A stretch of 64,000 bases of DNA from Olivibacter sp. SDN3 (GTDB taxonomy: Bacteria > Bacteroidota > Bacteroidia > Sphingobacteriales > Sphingobacteriaceae): positions 5,332,001-5,396,000 of the forward strand of contig NZ_CP060497.1 in assembly GCF_014334135.1 (NCBI RefSeq), read 5' to 3'. Shown piece by piece: positions 55,635 through 64,000 of the stretch. Position 1 is the stretch's first letter; each line of letters begins with the position of its first letter. The notes beneath the pieces are model-generated. The model worked only from the letters and a program-made list of their open reading frames with translations, was not told the origin of the DNA and searched no databases. The position numbers and the translations under genes are program-made.

Positions 55635-57743
55635 TTATGCTTTAACTTTACCTTTCGCTTTCGCTATGACTTCCTCTTGAACATTCTTAGGCGCTTCGGC
55701 GTAATGATCAAATTCCATGGTGGATGTAGCACGACCCGAAGTGATCGTACGTAACTGCGTTACATAACCAAACATCTCGGAAAGTGGAACCAATGCTTTG
55801 ATTACCTGAGAACCACTACGTGTATCCATACCTTGTAGTTGTCCACGACGACGGTTTAAATCGCCCATTACATCACCCATATTTTCCTCAGGAGTCAACA
55901 CCTCTATTTTCATAATGGGCTCCATTAAAACTGGACGACACTTAGGCAATGCTTCACGGAAAGCTGTACGTGCTGCAATTTCAAATGACAATGCATCAGA
56001 GTCTACTGCGTGGAATGAACCATCTACCAACCGAACTTTCATATCGGTAACAGGGAAACCTGCTAATACACCATTTACCATCGCCGCTTCAAAACCCTTT
56101 TGTACCGAAGGTATAAATTCACGCGGGATTGCACCTCCTACGATTTCATTTATAAACTGTAGACCGCCTTTCTCATAATCTGAATCAATGGGCGAAATAA
56201 CCACTTGAATATCAGCAAATTTACCACGACCACCGGTTTGTTTCTTATATACTTCACGATGTGACGCTTCTGTAGTAATCGCCTCTTTATAAGCAACTTG
56301 AGGAGCACCTTGATTTACTTCTACCTTAAATTCTCTCCTCAGGCGATCAATTAAAATATCTAAGTGTAGCTCGCCCATTCCAGAAATTACCGTTTGACCG
56401 GTATCCTCATCTGTCTGTACACGAAATGTAGGATCCTCTTCTGCTAATTTACCTAAAGCAACACCCAATTTATCAACATCCGCCTGTGTCTTTGGTTCGA
56501 TAGCCAAACCGATAACTGGTTCCGGAAATACCATTGACTCAAGGATGATAGGATTCTTTTCGTCACATAGCGTGTCTCCAGTTTTAATATCCTTAAAGCC
56601 AACTACAGCGCCAATATCACCAGCACCTATATTAGGTATGGGGTTTTGCTTATTTGCGTGCATTTGGAATATTCTGGAAATACGTTCTTTATTGTCTGAA
56701 CGCGTATTGTACACATAAGATCCAGCATCTAAATTACCAGAATACACACGGATAAAACATAAACGTCCTACAAAAGGATCGGTTGCGATTTTGAATGCTA
56801 AAGCCGAAAAAGGCTCACTAACAGACGGTTTACGGATTATCTCAGCATCAGTTTTCGGGTCGATTCCTGTTACAGCTTCTTGGTCCAGCGGAGAGGGAAG
56901 TAATTCCATTACTAGATCCAACATAGTTTGAACACCTTTATTTTTAAAGGATGAACCACATACCATTGGCACAATAGCATTATCTAGAACTGCTTTGCGA
57001 AGCGCATCTAATATCTCACGTTCAGAAATCGAGTTAGGATCATCGAAGAATTTTTCCATCAACGAATCGTCATAACCAGCTACTGATTCCAATAATTTCT
57101 CGCGCCATTCAGCAACTTCATCCAACATATCATCCGGAATAGGTACTTCAGTAAAAGTCATTCCTTTATCTTCCTCATTCCAAATAATACCGCGGTTGTT
57201 AATTAAATCAACAACGCCTTTGAAATTATCCTCAGCTCCGATAGGCAATTGTAAAGGAACGGCATCTGATCCTAACATTTCCCTTACTTGCTTCACAACT
57301 TTCAAGAAGTCTGCTCCAGAACGGTCCATCTTATTAACGAAACCTATACGTGGAACTTTGTAATTATCAGCTAAACGCCAGTTCGTTTCAGACTGAGGTT
57401 CAACACCATCAACTGCTGAAAATAAGAACACTAATCCGTCGAGCACACGAAGTGATCTGTTTACTTCAACTGTGAAGTCAACGTGTCCTGGCGTGTCAAT
57501 AACATTTACCTGATATTTATCCCCCCTATAGTTCCAAAACACAGTAGTAGCCGCTGACGTAATAGTGATACCGCGTTCGGCTTCCTGAACCATCCAGTCC
57601 ATAGTGGAAGCACCCTCGTGTACCTCACCTATTTTGTGGTTAACTCCTGCATAATAAAGTATACGCTCGGTAGTAGTGGTTTTTCCTGCATCAATATGTG
57701 CAGCAATACCAATATTTCTTGTGAATTTTAAGTCTCTTGACAT
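55635..57743 (-). CDS. fusA: Elongation factor G
   Basis: A 702-residue translocase GTPase. The P-loop is [14 protein letters not shown], switch II is [18 protein letters not shown] is the guanine-specific motif, and domains II to V follow, ending with [25 protein letters not shown]. It is the canonical fusA of the str operon between rpsG and rpsJ. Its leader carries an attenuator-like RNA structure (57835-57894). Confidence 0.96.
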   Translation of the reverse strand: MSRDLKFTRNIGIAAHIDAGKTTTTERILYYAGVNHKIGEVHEGASTMDWMVQEAERGITITSAATTVFWNYRGDKYQVNVIDTPGHVDFTVEVNRSLRVLDGLVFLFSAVDGVEPQSETNWRLADNYKVPRIGFVNKMDRSGADFLKVVKQVREMLGSDAVPLQLPIGAEDNFKGVVDLINNRGIIWNEEDKGMTFTEVPIPDDMLDEVAEWREKLLESVAGYDDSLMEKFFDDPNSISEREILDALRKAVLDNAIVPMVCGSSFKNKGVQTMLDLVMELLPSPLDQEAVTGIDPKTDAEIIRKPSVSEPFSALAFKIATDPFVGRLCFIRVYSGNLDAGSYVYNTRSDNKERISRIFQMHANKQNPIPNIGAGDIGAVVGFKDIKTGDTLCDEKNPIILESMVFPEPVIGLAIEPKTQADVDKLGVALGKLAEEDPTFRVQTDEDTGQTVISGMGELHLDILIDRLRREFKVEVNQGAPQVAYKEAITTEASHREVYKKQTGGRGKFADIQVVISPIDSDYEKGGLQFINEIVGGAIPREFIPSVQKGFEAAMVNGVLAGFPVTDMKVRLVDGSFHAVDSDALSFEIAARTAFREALPKCRPVLMEPIMKIEVLTPEENMGDVMGDLNRRRGQLQGMDTRSGSQVIKALVPLSEMFGYVTQLRTITSGRATSTMEFDHYAEAPKNVQEEVIAKAKGKVKA

Positions 57744-57834
57744 TTTTTTATTTAATTACAACTAACGTAATTTAAAGTGATTCTTGTTGGTAAATACTCA
57801 CTGAAAAGTTATTTCCAGAATTGGGGAGCATTCC

Positions 57835-57894
57835 AAAAAAATAACACAGATTTAAATGTGTCTCACATATGGTGAGCTTAAAAGCTCTGTGTTA
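57835..57894 (-). promoter_or_regulatory. Attenuator-like RNA structure between rpsG and fusA
   Basis: On the minus strand a 9-bp stem, TAACACAGA (57886-57894) with TCTGTGTTA (57842-57850), ends in T7, like an intrinsic terminator. Inside, GAGCTT-AAGCTC (57874-57887) and CTCAC-GTGAG (57862-57876) cannot form together because they share bases, and the former also competes with the outer stem. This looks like a switchable terminator. Confidence 0.55.
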
Positions 57895-57923
57895 CTCCAT
57901 TCAACCTGTGCTATCATAATCAC

Positions 57924-58391
57924 TTAGAATCTAAAGTGAGAGAATGCTTTGTTAGCTTCTGCCATCTTATGGGTATCTTCCTTCTTCTTCACTGCAGCAC
58001 CTTCTCCCTTAGAAGCAGAAATTATTTCTCCGGCCAATTTCTCAAACATGGTTTTTTCTCCACGTCTGCGAGCATAGCTAATTAACCATTTCATTCCCAG
58101 AGCAATTTTGCGCTCGGGACGAACTTCTGTAGGAACCTGAAAGTTGGCTCCACCTACGCGACGTGATTTTACCTCAACAGAAGGCATTACATTGTTAAGT
58201 GCTTTCTTCCATGTTTCCAAACCATTTTCACTGGTTTTCTGCTCAACTAAATCAACAGCATTATAAAATATGGAGTACGCAATAGATTTTTTTCCATCGT
58301 ACATCATATTATTCACAAAACGCGTAACCTGAACATCGTTAAACTTCGGATCAGGTAAAATGATTCTCTTCTTTGGTTTTGACTTTCTCAT
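57924..58391 (-). CDS. rpsG: 30S ribosomal protein S7
   Basis: A 155-residue S7 with [17 protein letters not shown] at the start, the conserved [39 protein letters not shown] and [20 protein letters not shown]. It nucleates the 30S head on 16S rRNA. It starts 19 bases after rpsL and is separated from fusA by a 180-base spacer that contains structured RNA, wider than the other gaps in this operon. Confidence 0.96.
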   Translation of the reverse strand: MRKSKPKKRIILPDPKFNDVQVTRFVNNMMYDGKKSIAYSIFYNAVDLVEQKTSENGLETWKKALNNVMPSVEVKSRRVGGANFQVPTEVRPERKIALGMKWLISYARRRGEKTMFEKLAGEIISASKGEGAAVKKKEDTHKMAEANKAFSHFRF

Positions 58392-58410
58392 CTTATTTTC
58401 CTCCGTTTAA

Positions 58411-58824
58411 TTATTTCTTTTTACCCTTCGCTGGTGCCGCCGCCGCTTGCCCTGGTTTAGGACGTTTTGTTCCATACTTCGACCGGCGCTGATTACGCCC
58501 CGCAACACCTGATGTATCTAAAGCTCCACGGATTATGTGATAACGAACACCTGGCAAATCCTTTACACGTCCTCCACGGATTAACACGATAGAGTGCTCT
58601 TGTAAATTGTGGCCTTCACCCGGAATGTAAGCATTAACCTCTTTACCATTGGTTAAACGAACACGGGCAACTTTACGCATTGCTGAGTTTGGTTTTTTAG
58701 GGGTAGTGGTATATACACGTGTACATACTCCTCTTCGCTGTGGACAGCTGTCCAACGCTGGCGACTTACTCTTGTCTACCAGAGCTACTCTACCTTTTCT
58801 AACTAATTGTTGAATAGTAGGCAT
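58411..58824 (-). CDS. rpsL: 30S ribosomal protein S12
   Basis: A 137-residue S12, the first gene of the str operon. Conserved blocks include [17 protein letters not shown] and [13 protein letters not shown]. The two lysines whose substitution gives streptomycin resistance (in TPKKPN and RVKDLP) are both present, so a streptomycin-sensitive form is expected. The C-terminus has an Ala/Lys-rich tail ([11 protein letters not shown]). Confidence 0.96.
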   Translation of the reverse strand: MPTIQQLVRKGRVALVDKSKSPALDSCPQRRGVCTRVYTTTPKKPNSAMRKVARVRLTNGKEVNAYIPGEGHNLQEHSIVLIRGGRVKDLPGVRYHIIRGALDTSGVAGRNQRRSKYGTKRPKPGQAAAAPAKGKKK

Positions 58825-58862
58825 TTACTGTTTTTTAATTTGCTTTATTCTTTTAAAGTCCG

Positions 58863-58892
58863 CAAAATTATAAAAAAGAATTTGATTATCAA
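58863..58892 (-). promoter_or_regulatory. Promoter of the str operon
   Basis: On the minus strand TTG (58890-58892), 19 bases, then TAATTTTG (58863-58870), a perfect match to TTG-N19/20-TAnnTTTG. It lies 38 bases upstream of rpsL. Confidence 0.78.
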
Positions 58893-58916
58893 AGACTTTG
58901 TATATGTTTTATGCCG

Positions 58917-59846
58917 TCATAATGTTTGCCCAACTTTGATTTTCTTTCTCCTCTCCTTTTGCGGTTTCCGTAATGCATATCTTTTTTCAAGAAATTCAAT
59001 AATACTGGCTGAAATATTCTTTCCTGTAGCCTTTTCGATCCCTTCTAAACCGGGAGACGAATTCACCTCTAAAACTAATGGGCCCCGATCAGATTGTAAC
59101 ATATCTACTCCACATACTGTCAGCCCCAATTCAGCAGCAGCTCTAAGCGCAGTGTCCTTTTCTGCTTTCGTAAGTCTTATCGTATCTGCAATCCCGCCCC
59201 GGTGGAGATTTGAACGGAACTCTCCTTCTTTAGCAATTCTCTTCATCGAGCCCACCACCTTACCATCTACAATAAATACCCTAACATCCTCTCCCCGGGA
59301 TTCCTTAATATACTCCTGAATAAGTATATTATTTCCCAAGCCGTAAAATGCCTCGATAACCGAACTCGCAGCCTTCTTTGTTTCGGCAAGGACAACTCCG
59401 ATACCTTGCGTTCCTTCTAACAGTTTAATAACCAAAGGGGCTCCGCCTACCATCTTGATCAGATCATCCACATCTTTGGTCTGTCTGGCAAATCCGGTAA
59501 TAGGCATACCTATGCTTGCGCCGGACAATATCTGCATGCACCTCAATTTGTCTCTCGATCTCGTGATCGCTTGACTGGGATTTGCTGAGATGACACCCAT
59601 AATTTCAAACTGTCTTACAATGGCCGACCCGTAAAAGGTTACCGAAGCACCTATTCTAGGAATTACAGCATCTATATTGGAAATGTCCTGTCCTTTATAG
59701 TGAATACTCGGTTCGCCCTGTTTTATGCCCACGTAACACTGTCTATGATCGATCACTATACATTCATGACCACGCTGCTGAGCGACCTCTACCAATCTTT
59801 GCGTAGAATACAGGTTCTTATTAGTTGAGAGTACGGCTATCCTCAC
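58917..59846 (-). CDS. rimK: RimK-type ATP-grasp ligase (ribosomal protein S6 glutamate ligase)
   Basis: A 309-residue ATP-grasp enzyme. The N-terminal RimK domain ([20 protein letters not shown]) is followed by the ATP-grasp core with [42 protein letters not shown] and [14 protein letters not shown] carrying the Mg-binding Glu-x-Asn. In Escherichia coli RimK adds glutamates to the C-terminus of S6. The basic C-terminal extension ([13 protein letters not shown]) is an addition to the usual length. A RimB-like retropepsin gene lies upstream on the same strand after a 199-base gap; a shared pathway is inferred. Confidence 0.9.
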   Translation of the reverse strand: MRIAVLSTNKNLYSTQRLVEVAQQRGHECIVIDHRQCYVGIKQGEPSIHYKGQDISNIDAVIPRIGASVTFYGSAIVRQFEIMGVISANPSQAITRSRDKLRCMQILSGASIGMPITGFARQTKDVDDLIKMVGGAPLVIKLLEGTQGIGVVLAETKKAASSVIEAFYGLGNNILIQEYIKESRGEDVRVFIVDGKVVGSMKRIAKEGEFRSNLHRGGIADTIRLTKAEKDTALRAAAELGLTVCGVDMLQSDRGPLVLEVNSSPGLEGIEKATGKNISASIIEFLEKRYALRKPQKERRKKIKVGQTL

Positions 59847-60045
59847 GATAATATTTATTACATTAATTTAAATATATACAACAACACTTCCGACAACAAG
59901 CTTTCCGATAATTTGTTTGACAATTGCGCTTCAACGAAAGGAACAGTCAATAACTCCCCAATAGATTACCATTTTTCAGGATTAGTGCTGCATTTTTTTG
60001 AAATATCTATTACGATAAAAAACTATAATTTCATACAAAAAACAC

Positions 60046-60540
60046 CTATTTTACAGTGATCTCGGGACTTTTATGGTTATCATTTCTCGATAAGTTAGCT
60101 TTAGAGACATCAACTAAAAACTTCCTTCTCAAAAAACTCCTTCCCAAAAGAACAGGATACTCCATATCCGAACGGTCGCGTAACGAGATTTCTATTTCAA
60201 AAGATTCATTAAATAAACGTATATTGGTTTTTATTATAAATCTATTTTCTTCCGAGCCAAATGAATTTTTGACTTTCCGTTCCTTATGGAAAGGGAGTGT
60301 GAAAGCTTGACTATGCGAGACATATTTTTCGTCTAAGGGAACAAATTTCACGTAACTCTTCCGGCCTATTTTAACCAATTCGATATATTTACAATGCAAA
60401 ACAGAAGTTTTTGCGCCCGTATCTATTTTTGCCGGAATATCCTGTATACCTAACTCAATAAAATCAACAGACTCCTTCCATCCGATAGTCTTTAACGACC
60501 TATTGCCCGTAGATTTTCTATTCTTTGGATGAATGCTCAC
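60046..60540 (-). CDS. RimB-like retropepsin-family protein (putative zinc protease annotation)
   Basis: A 164-residue protein of the RimB / DUF785 retropepsin-like family. The aspartic protease motif is at Asp40 (IDTGAKTSVLH), followed by a C-terminal VLLGRSFLRRKFLVDVS typical of the family. In Pseudomonas a RimB protease modifies S6 together with RimK; here it lies next to rimK on the same strand. An older name, ATP-dependent zinc protease, has little basis. The enzyme activity here is inferred from the pairing. Confidence 0.8.
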   Translation of the reverse strand: MSIHPKNRKSTGNRSLKTIGWKESVDFIELGIQDIPAKIDTGAKTSVLHCKYIELVKIGRKSYVKFVPLDEKYVSHSQAFTLPFHKERKVKNSFGSEENRFIIKTNIRLFNESFEIEISLRDRSDMEYPVLLGRSFLRRKFLVDVSKANLSRNDNHKSPEITVK

Positions 60541-60600
60541 ACTTTTTAGCTATCATTAATAAATTAATCACGTGCAAGCGTTCAACAACACTTGCAAAAA

Positions 60601-61776
60601 TTAGTGGTAAATATAGGTTCCAAACTCAGATTCAATAGTAACCTGTTTGATATCTAATGCTTCAACTTTTCCAACAATTTGCGCTTCTACATCAAATTCT
60701 CTTGCGATATCAATAATATCGTTTGCGATTTGTTCTGGCACATACAGTTCCATACGATGCCCCATGTTAAAGACTTTATACATCTCTTGCCAATCGGAAT
60801 CAGACTCCGACTGAATTAATTTAAACAAAGGAGGTACCGGAAATAGATTGTCTTTAATTATGTGTAAGTTGTTAATAAAATGTAATACTTTTGTTTGTGC
60901 TCCCCCGCTACAATGTACCATACCATGTATTTTGTCACGATACGAATCAAGTACCTTTTTAATAATTGGCGCATAAGTTCTGGTAGGCGATAACACTAAC
61001 TTACCAACAGTCATTTCAGCACCATCAATTATTATGTTATCTGTTAGCGCCCTACTTCCTGAAAAGACTAGATCATAAGGAATGGAAGGATCATAACTCT
61101 CTTTATATTTCTCTGCGATGCTTTTATTAAAAACATCATGTCTTGCAGACGTGAGACCATTCGATCCCATCCCACCATTATAGGCACTCTCATAGCTTGC
61201 TTTTCCGTAAGACGCTAGTCCTACGATGACATCCCCTGCTTGAATGTTATGATTAGATATAACATCCGTTCTTTTCATTCTACAAGTTACGGTACTATCA
61301 ACGATAATGGTCCTAACTAGATCTCCAACGTCAGCAGTTTCTCCACCGGTTGAATAAATTCCAATTCCGAGGTCTCTAAGCTCGCTTAGTATTTCTTCCG
61401 TGCCGTTAATGATCTCTGCTATCACTTCGCCCGGAATAGTGTTTTTATTTCTCCCAATAGTGGAAGAAAGCAGTATATTATCCAAAGCACCTACGCACAG
61501 AAGATCATCAAGGTTCATTACAATTGCATCCTGAGCAATGCCTTTCCAAACAGTCAAGTCCCCGGTTTCCTTCCAATAAGTATACGCAAGGGATGACTTT
61601 GTTCCCGCTCCGTCAGCATGCATGATATTACACCAAAGGTCATCACTTCCTAAAATATCCGGTATAATCTTACAAAATGCTTGAGGAAACAATCCTTTAT
61701 CAATATGCTTAATAGCGTTATGCACATCTTCCTTACCTGCGGAAACACCTCTTTGGTTATACTTTAAATCTGACAT
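60601..61776 (-). CDS. purM: Phosphoribosylformylglycinamidine cyclo-ligase (AIR synthetase)
   Basis: A protein of 391 residues when started at the ATG at 61776 (MSDLKYNQRGVSAGKED); the frame extends 49 codons upstream without conserved sequence, so I do not use that start. PurM converts FGAM to AIR in purine synthesis. Seen are MHADGAGTKSSLAY, QDAIVMNLDDLLCVGA, STGGETADVGDLVRT and GMGSNGLTSARHDVF, the phosphate- and Mg-binding loops. The length is the long Bacteroidota form rather than the roughly 345 residues usual elsewhere. A TACTTTTG -7 box lies just 8 bases before the start. Confidence 0.9.
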   Translation of the reverse strand: MSDLKYNQRGVSAGKEDVHNAIKHIDKGLFPQAFCKIIPDILGSDDLWCNIMHADGAGTKSSLAYTYWKETGDLTVWKGIAQDAIVMNLDDLLCVGALDNILLSSTIGRNKNTIPGEVIAEIINGTEEILSELRDLGIGIYSTGGETADVGDLVRTIIVDSTVTCRMKRTDVISNHNIQAGDVIVGLASYGKASYESAYNGGMGSNGLTSARHDVFNKSIAEKYKESYDPSIPYDLVFSGSRALTDNIIIDGAEMTVGKLVLSPTRTYAPIIKKVLDSYRDKIHGMVHCSGGAQTKVLHFINNLHIIKDNLFPVPPLFKLIQSESDSDWQEMYKVFNMGHRMELYVPEQIANDIIDIAREFDVEAQIVGKVEALDIKQVTIESEFGTYIYH

Positions 61777-61783
61777 ATTGGGG

Positions 61784-61791
61784 CAAAAGTA
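61784..61791 (-). promoter_or_regulatory. -7 box adjacent to the purM start
   Basis: TACTTTTG matches TAnnTTTG and ends 7 bases before the ATG, so transcription from it would give a transcript with almost no leader. No TTG was found at 19-21 bases upstream, which weakens the call. Confidence 0.35.
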
Positions 61792-61854
61792 AATAATACA
61801 TATGAAATTTCGAGCATTTTTAATACAATTCTGGTATGCAAAATTCAGTAAACA

Positions 61855-61884
61855 AAAATCCCCTGAACGGTTAGGCTCAAGGGA
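61855..61884 (-). terminator. Terminator of the glutamine synthetase gene
   Basis: On the minus strand TCCCTTGA (61877-61884) pairs with TTCAGGGGA (61859-61867), one G-U pair, followed by T5. It lies just after the stop at 61913 and separates the gene from purM. Confidence 0.75.
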
Positions 61885-61912
61885 CTTTCTCTTGTATCTT
61901 ATCAATATTGAT

Positions 61913-64000
61913 TTATCGAACAAAAAGTAACTCTCTTAATTTCGGGAGAGGCCATTTACGATCATCAACAATTTGTTCTAACTTGTTAATATGGTAACGG
62001 ATCTTATCAAAATAAGGTTTTACCTTCTCATCGTAAACGATAGCTTTTTCTCGTGCGTCTTCCAACACATTTGCGTTTTTACGTTCTTGTCTCATAGCTT
62101 CAGCTTCTTCAACAATCACATTCACGTGTTCACTTATACGTTCTAGCAAGTCAGCTTGAGACTTAAATCCAGCCGCCTTAATACCAAGTTCTTTAAGACC
62201 TTTTACATTTTCAATTAATTCATTTTGGTAAGTGATCACAGCAGGCACTATCATACTATTGACAATCTCGCCTATAACACGTGCTTCAATCTGAATCTTT
62301 TTGAAATAATTCTCTAATAGTATCTCGTGGCGTGCTTCACCTTCACGTTTGGTCATGATACCTAGCGATTCAAACAGTTTTTCCGATTTCTCGCTCACAT
62401 AAATATCTAATGCTTTCGGAGTGGTTTTAATATTAGACAATCCGCGTTTTGCTGCTTCGTCTTCCCATTCTTTACTGTAACCGTTGCCTTCAAAACGGAT
62501 CGCTTTTGATTCTTTAATATATTTCCGCACCACATTCAATAAAGCAAGATCCTTTTTAGTACCTTTTTTAATCTGCTTATCCACTTCAACTTTGAACTTC
62601 ACCAATTGATCGGCAACAATTGCATTTAGAACAGTCATTGGACTTGCCGAATTTGCTGAAGAACCCACTGCACGGAACTCAAATTTATTTCCTGTGAACG
62701 CAAATGGTGATGTACGATTCCTATCCGTATTATCTAATTGAAGTGTAGGTATTTTTGGAATCCCATGCCATAATTGACTTTCTGCTTTCACTTTTTTAGC
62801 TACCCGAGCTGTTTCAACCTCATCTAATACTGCATTCAGTTGACTTCCCAAGAAAATAGAAATAATTGCGGGTGGAGCCTCATTTGCACCTAGGCGGTGA
62901 TCGTTACTTGCTGTCGCAATGGATGCGCGCAATAAATCAGCATGTTCATACACGGCACGAATAACGTTCACAAAAAATGTCAGGAACATTAAGTTGTTCT
63001 TAGGGGTCTTTCCCGGAGCAAGTAAGTTCACCCCAGTATTTGTAATCAGCGACCAGTTATTATGTTTCCCTGAACCGTTGATATCTGCATAGGGTTTCTC
63101 GTGTAAAAGCACCTTAAAGTTATGACGTATTGCAATTTGATCCATTAAATTCAATAATAATTGATTATGATCTATTGCAAGGTTTATTTCCTCAAACATC
63201 GGAGCACACTCAAACTGTGACGGAGCAACTTCATTGTGTCGTGTTTTCAAAGGAATACCTAACTTAAGTGCTTCTTGCTCCAAATCTACCATAAAGGCAA
63301 GAACGCGTTCTGGAATAGCACCAAAATAGTGGTCTTCCAACTGTTGTCCTTTAGCTGACATGTGTCCAAACAACGTTCTACCAGTTAACTGTAAATCGGG
63401 ACGGCCATTGAACAATGCCAGGTCAACTAAAAAATATTCCTGTTCTATTCCAAGTGAAGCAAAAACTTTTTCTACACTTTTATCAAAATATTGAGCAACA
63501 TCCACAGCGGCTCTATCCAACGCATGCAATGTTTTCAACAAAGGCGCCTTATAATCTAATGCTTCACCTGTATATGACAAAAACACCGTCGGAATGCATA
63601 GTGTCTTTCCTCCAGCAGTTTCATAAACAAATGCAGGAGAAGAAGGGTCCCACCCCGTATAGCCACGCGCTTCAAATGTATTTCGGATCCCCCCATTTGG
63701 AAAGCTAGACGCATCGGGCTCTTGCTGAACCAATGCGTCAGCAGTAAATTTTTCTATTGCGACCCCATCACCACCCGGTTCAAAAAAAGCATCATGCTTT
63801 TCTGCTGTTGCGCCAGTTAGTGGTTGAAACCAGTGTGTATAATGACTAGCGCCATTGGAAATAGCCCAGCTTTTCATGGCTTGCGATATATGCTCTGCCA
63901 AATCAAAATCAATTGCTTCACCGGCTTCAATAGTACTTAACAACTTTGAGTAAACATTTTTCGGAAGGTAATCCTTCATCTTCTTAATGGTAAAAACGTT
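61913..64000 (-). CDS. glnN: Glutamine synthetase type III (5'-truncated)
   Basis: The frame remains open to the right edge (N-V-F-T-I-K-K before MKDYLPKN), and family members extend some 50 residues further, so the ATG at 63979 is internal and the start lies outside. About 695 codons are visible. This is GSIII, a large glutamine synthetase common in Bacteroidota. Landmarks: ISNGASHYTHWFQPLTGATAEKHDAF, SLGIEQEYFLVD, KTRHNEVAPSQFECAPMFEE, DINGSGKHNNWSL and NEAPPAIISIFLG. It incorporates ammonia into glutamate. Confidence 0.93.
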   Translation of the reverse strand, partial: NVFTIKKMKDYLPKNVYSKLLSTIEAGEAIDFDLAEHISQAMKSWAISNGASHYTHWFQPLTGATAEKHDAFFEPGGDGVAIEKFTADALVQQEPDASSFPNGGIRNTFEARGYTGWDPSSPAFVYETAGGKTLCIPTVFLSYTGEALDYKAPLLKTLHALDRAAVDVAQYFDKSVEKVFASLGIEQEYFLVDLALFNGRPDLQLTGRTLFGHMSAKGQQLEDHYFGAIPERVLAFMVDLEQEALKLGIPLKTRHNEVAPSQFECAPMFEEINLAIDHNQLLLNLMDQIAIRHNFKVLLHEKPYADINGSGKHNNWSLITNTGVNLLAPGKTPKNNLMFLTFFVNVIRAVYEHADLLRASIATASNDHRLGANEAPPAIISIFLGSQLNAVLDEVETARVAKKVKAESQLWHGIPKIPTLQLDNTDRNRTSPFAFTGNKFEFRAVGSSANSASPMTVLNAIVADQLVKFKVEVDKQIKKGTKKDLALLNVVRKYIKESKAIRFEGNGYSKEWEDEAAKRGLSNIKTTPKALDIYVSEKSEKLFESLGIMTKREGEARHEILLENYFKKIQIEARVIGEIVNSMIVPAVITYQNELIENVKGLKELGIKAAGFKSQADLLERISEHVNVIVEEAEAMRQERKNANVLEDAREKAIVYDEKVKPYFDKIRYHINKLEQIVDDRKWPLPKLRELLFVR

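Noticed and set aside
58411-58824. Streptomycin-resistance change in rpsL
   Set aside because: Both resistance-determining lysines are the sensitive residues.
1-64000. tRNA, rRNA, tmRNA, transposase or prophage genes
   Set aside because: None was recognised on either strand by reading the sequence and the frames; short RNAs could be missed without a covariance search.

Overview
The window is an ordinary-looking chromosomal stretch of a Bacteroidota bacterium, most likely of the order Sphingobacteriales (Pedobacter, Sphingobacterium or Olivibacter-like). The evidence is the AT-rich composition, A-rich translation starts with almost no Shine-Dalgarno sites, promoters of the form TTG-N19/20-TAnnTTTG, TonB-dependent receptors with an N-terminal carboxypeptidase-regulatory-like domain, a lipoprotein TamA homologue (TamL), the long Bacteroidota form of PurM and a type III glutamine synthetase. 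No rRNA, tRNA, insertion sequence, prophage or CRISPR array was recognised. Genus-level placement is inference.

Layout. 1-6.8 kb: tamB (cut by the left edge) overlapping tamL, an outer-membrane assembly pair. 6.9-8.4 kb: mdh with an unusual full Shine-Dalgarno sequence, then a small retropepsin-like protein. 8.7-9.8 kb: a lipoprotein sugar dehydrogenase. 10.0-13.4 kb: a tight glycosyltransferase / flippase-like / glycosyltransferase operon whose end overlaps a convergent endonuclease-phosphatase family gene; a 12-bp stem-loop spans the overlap. 14.5-18.4 kb: a TonB receptor with a beta-helix-like lipoprotein. 18.7-19.26 kb: a degenerate array of about 24 in-phase 21-bp repeats. 19.4-25.0 kb: mainly carbohydrate genes (sugar isomerase, aldo/keto reductase, GH1 glycosidase, glycosyltransferase), plus an FKBP isomerase and an Mpo1-like protein. 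25.2-30.1 kb (minus strand): pheT, a coiled-coil protein, zapA, a 6S RNA candidate and rny. 30.5-35.6 kb: radC, a DUF1080 lipoprotein, rpsT, a zinc phospholipase C-like protein and a TonB receptor.

35.7-41.0 kb: a sugar isomerase, then xylA and xylB divergent from a LacI-type regulator, with a 16-bp operator-like palindrome next to the xylB promoter. 41.0-46.5 kb: a CzcCBA-type RND metal efflux operon in which one proton-relay aspartate is replaced by glutamate. 46.6-52.9 kb: mgtE, a small secreted protein, a SulP transporter with a beta-carbonic anhydrase, a bestrophin and a UspA-like protein. 53.0-55.1 kb: a two-component system. 55.3-58.8 kb: the str operon rpsL-rpsG-fusA-rpsJ, which stops at a strong terminator after rpsJ and carries an attenuator-like structure before fusA. 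58.9-64.0 kb: rimK, a RimB-like retropepsin, purM and a glutamine synthetase cut by the right edge.

The least explained items are the 21-bp array at 18.75-19.26 kb, the rpsG-fusA RNA structure, the rny leader hairpin and the TonB receptor/beta-helix pair. The 6S RNA call rests on a fold worked out by eye and on gene order.
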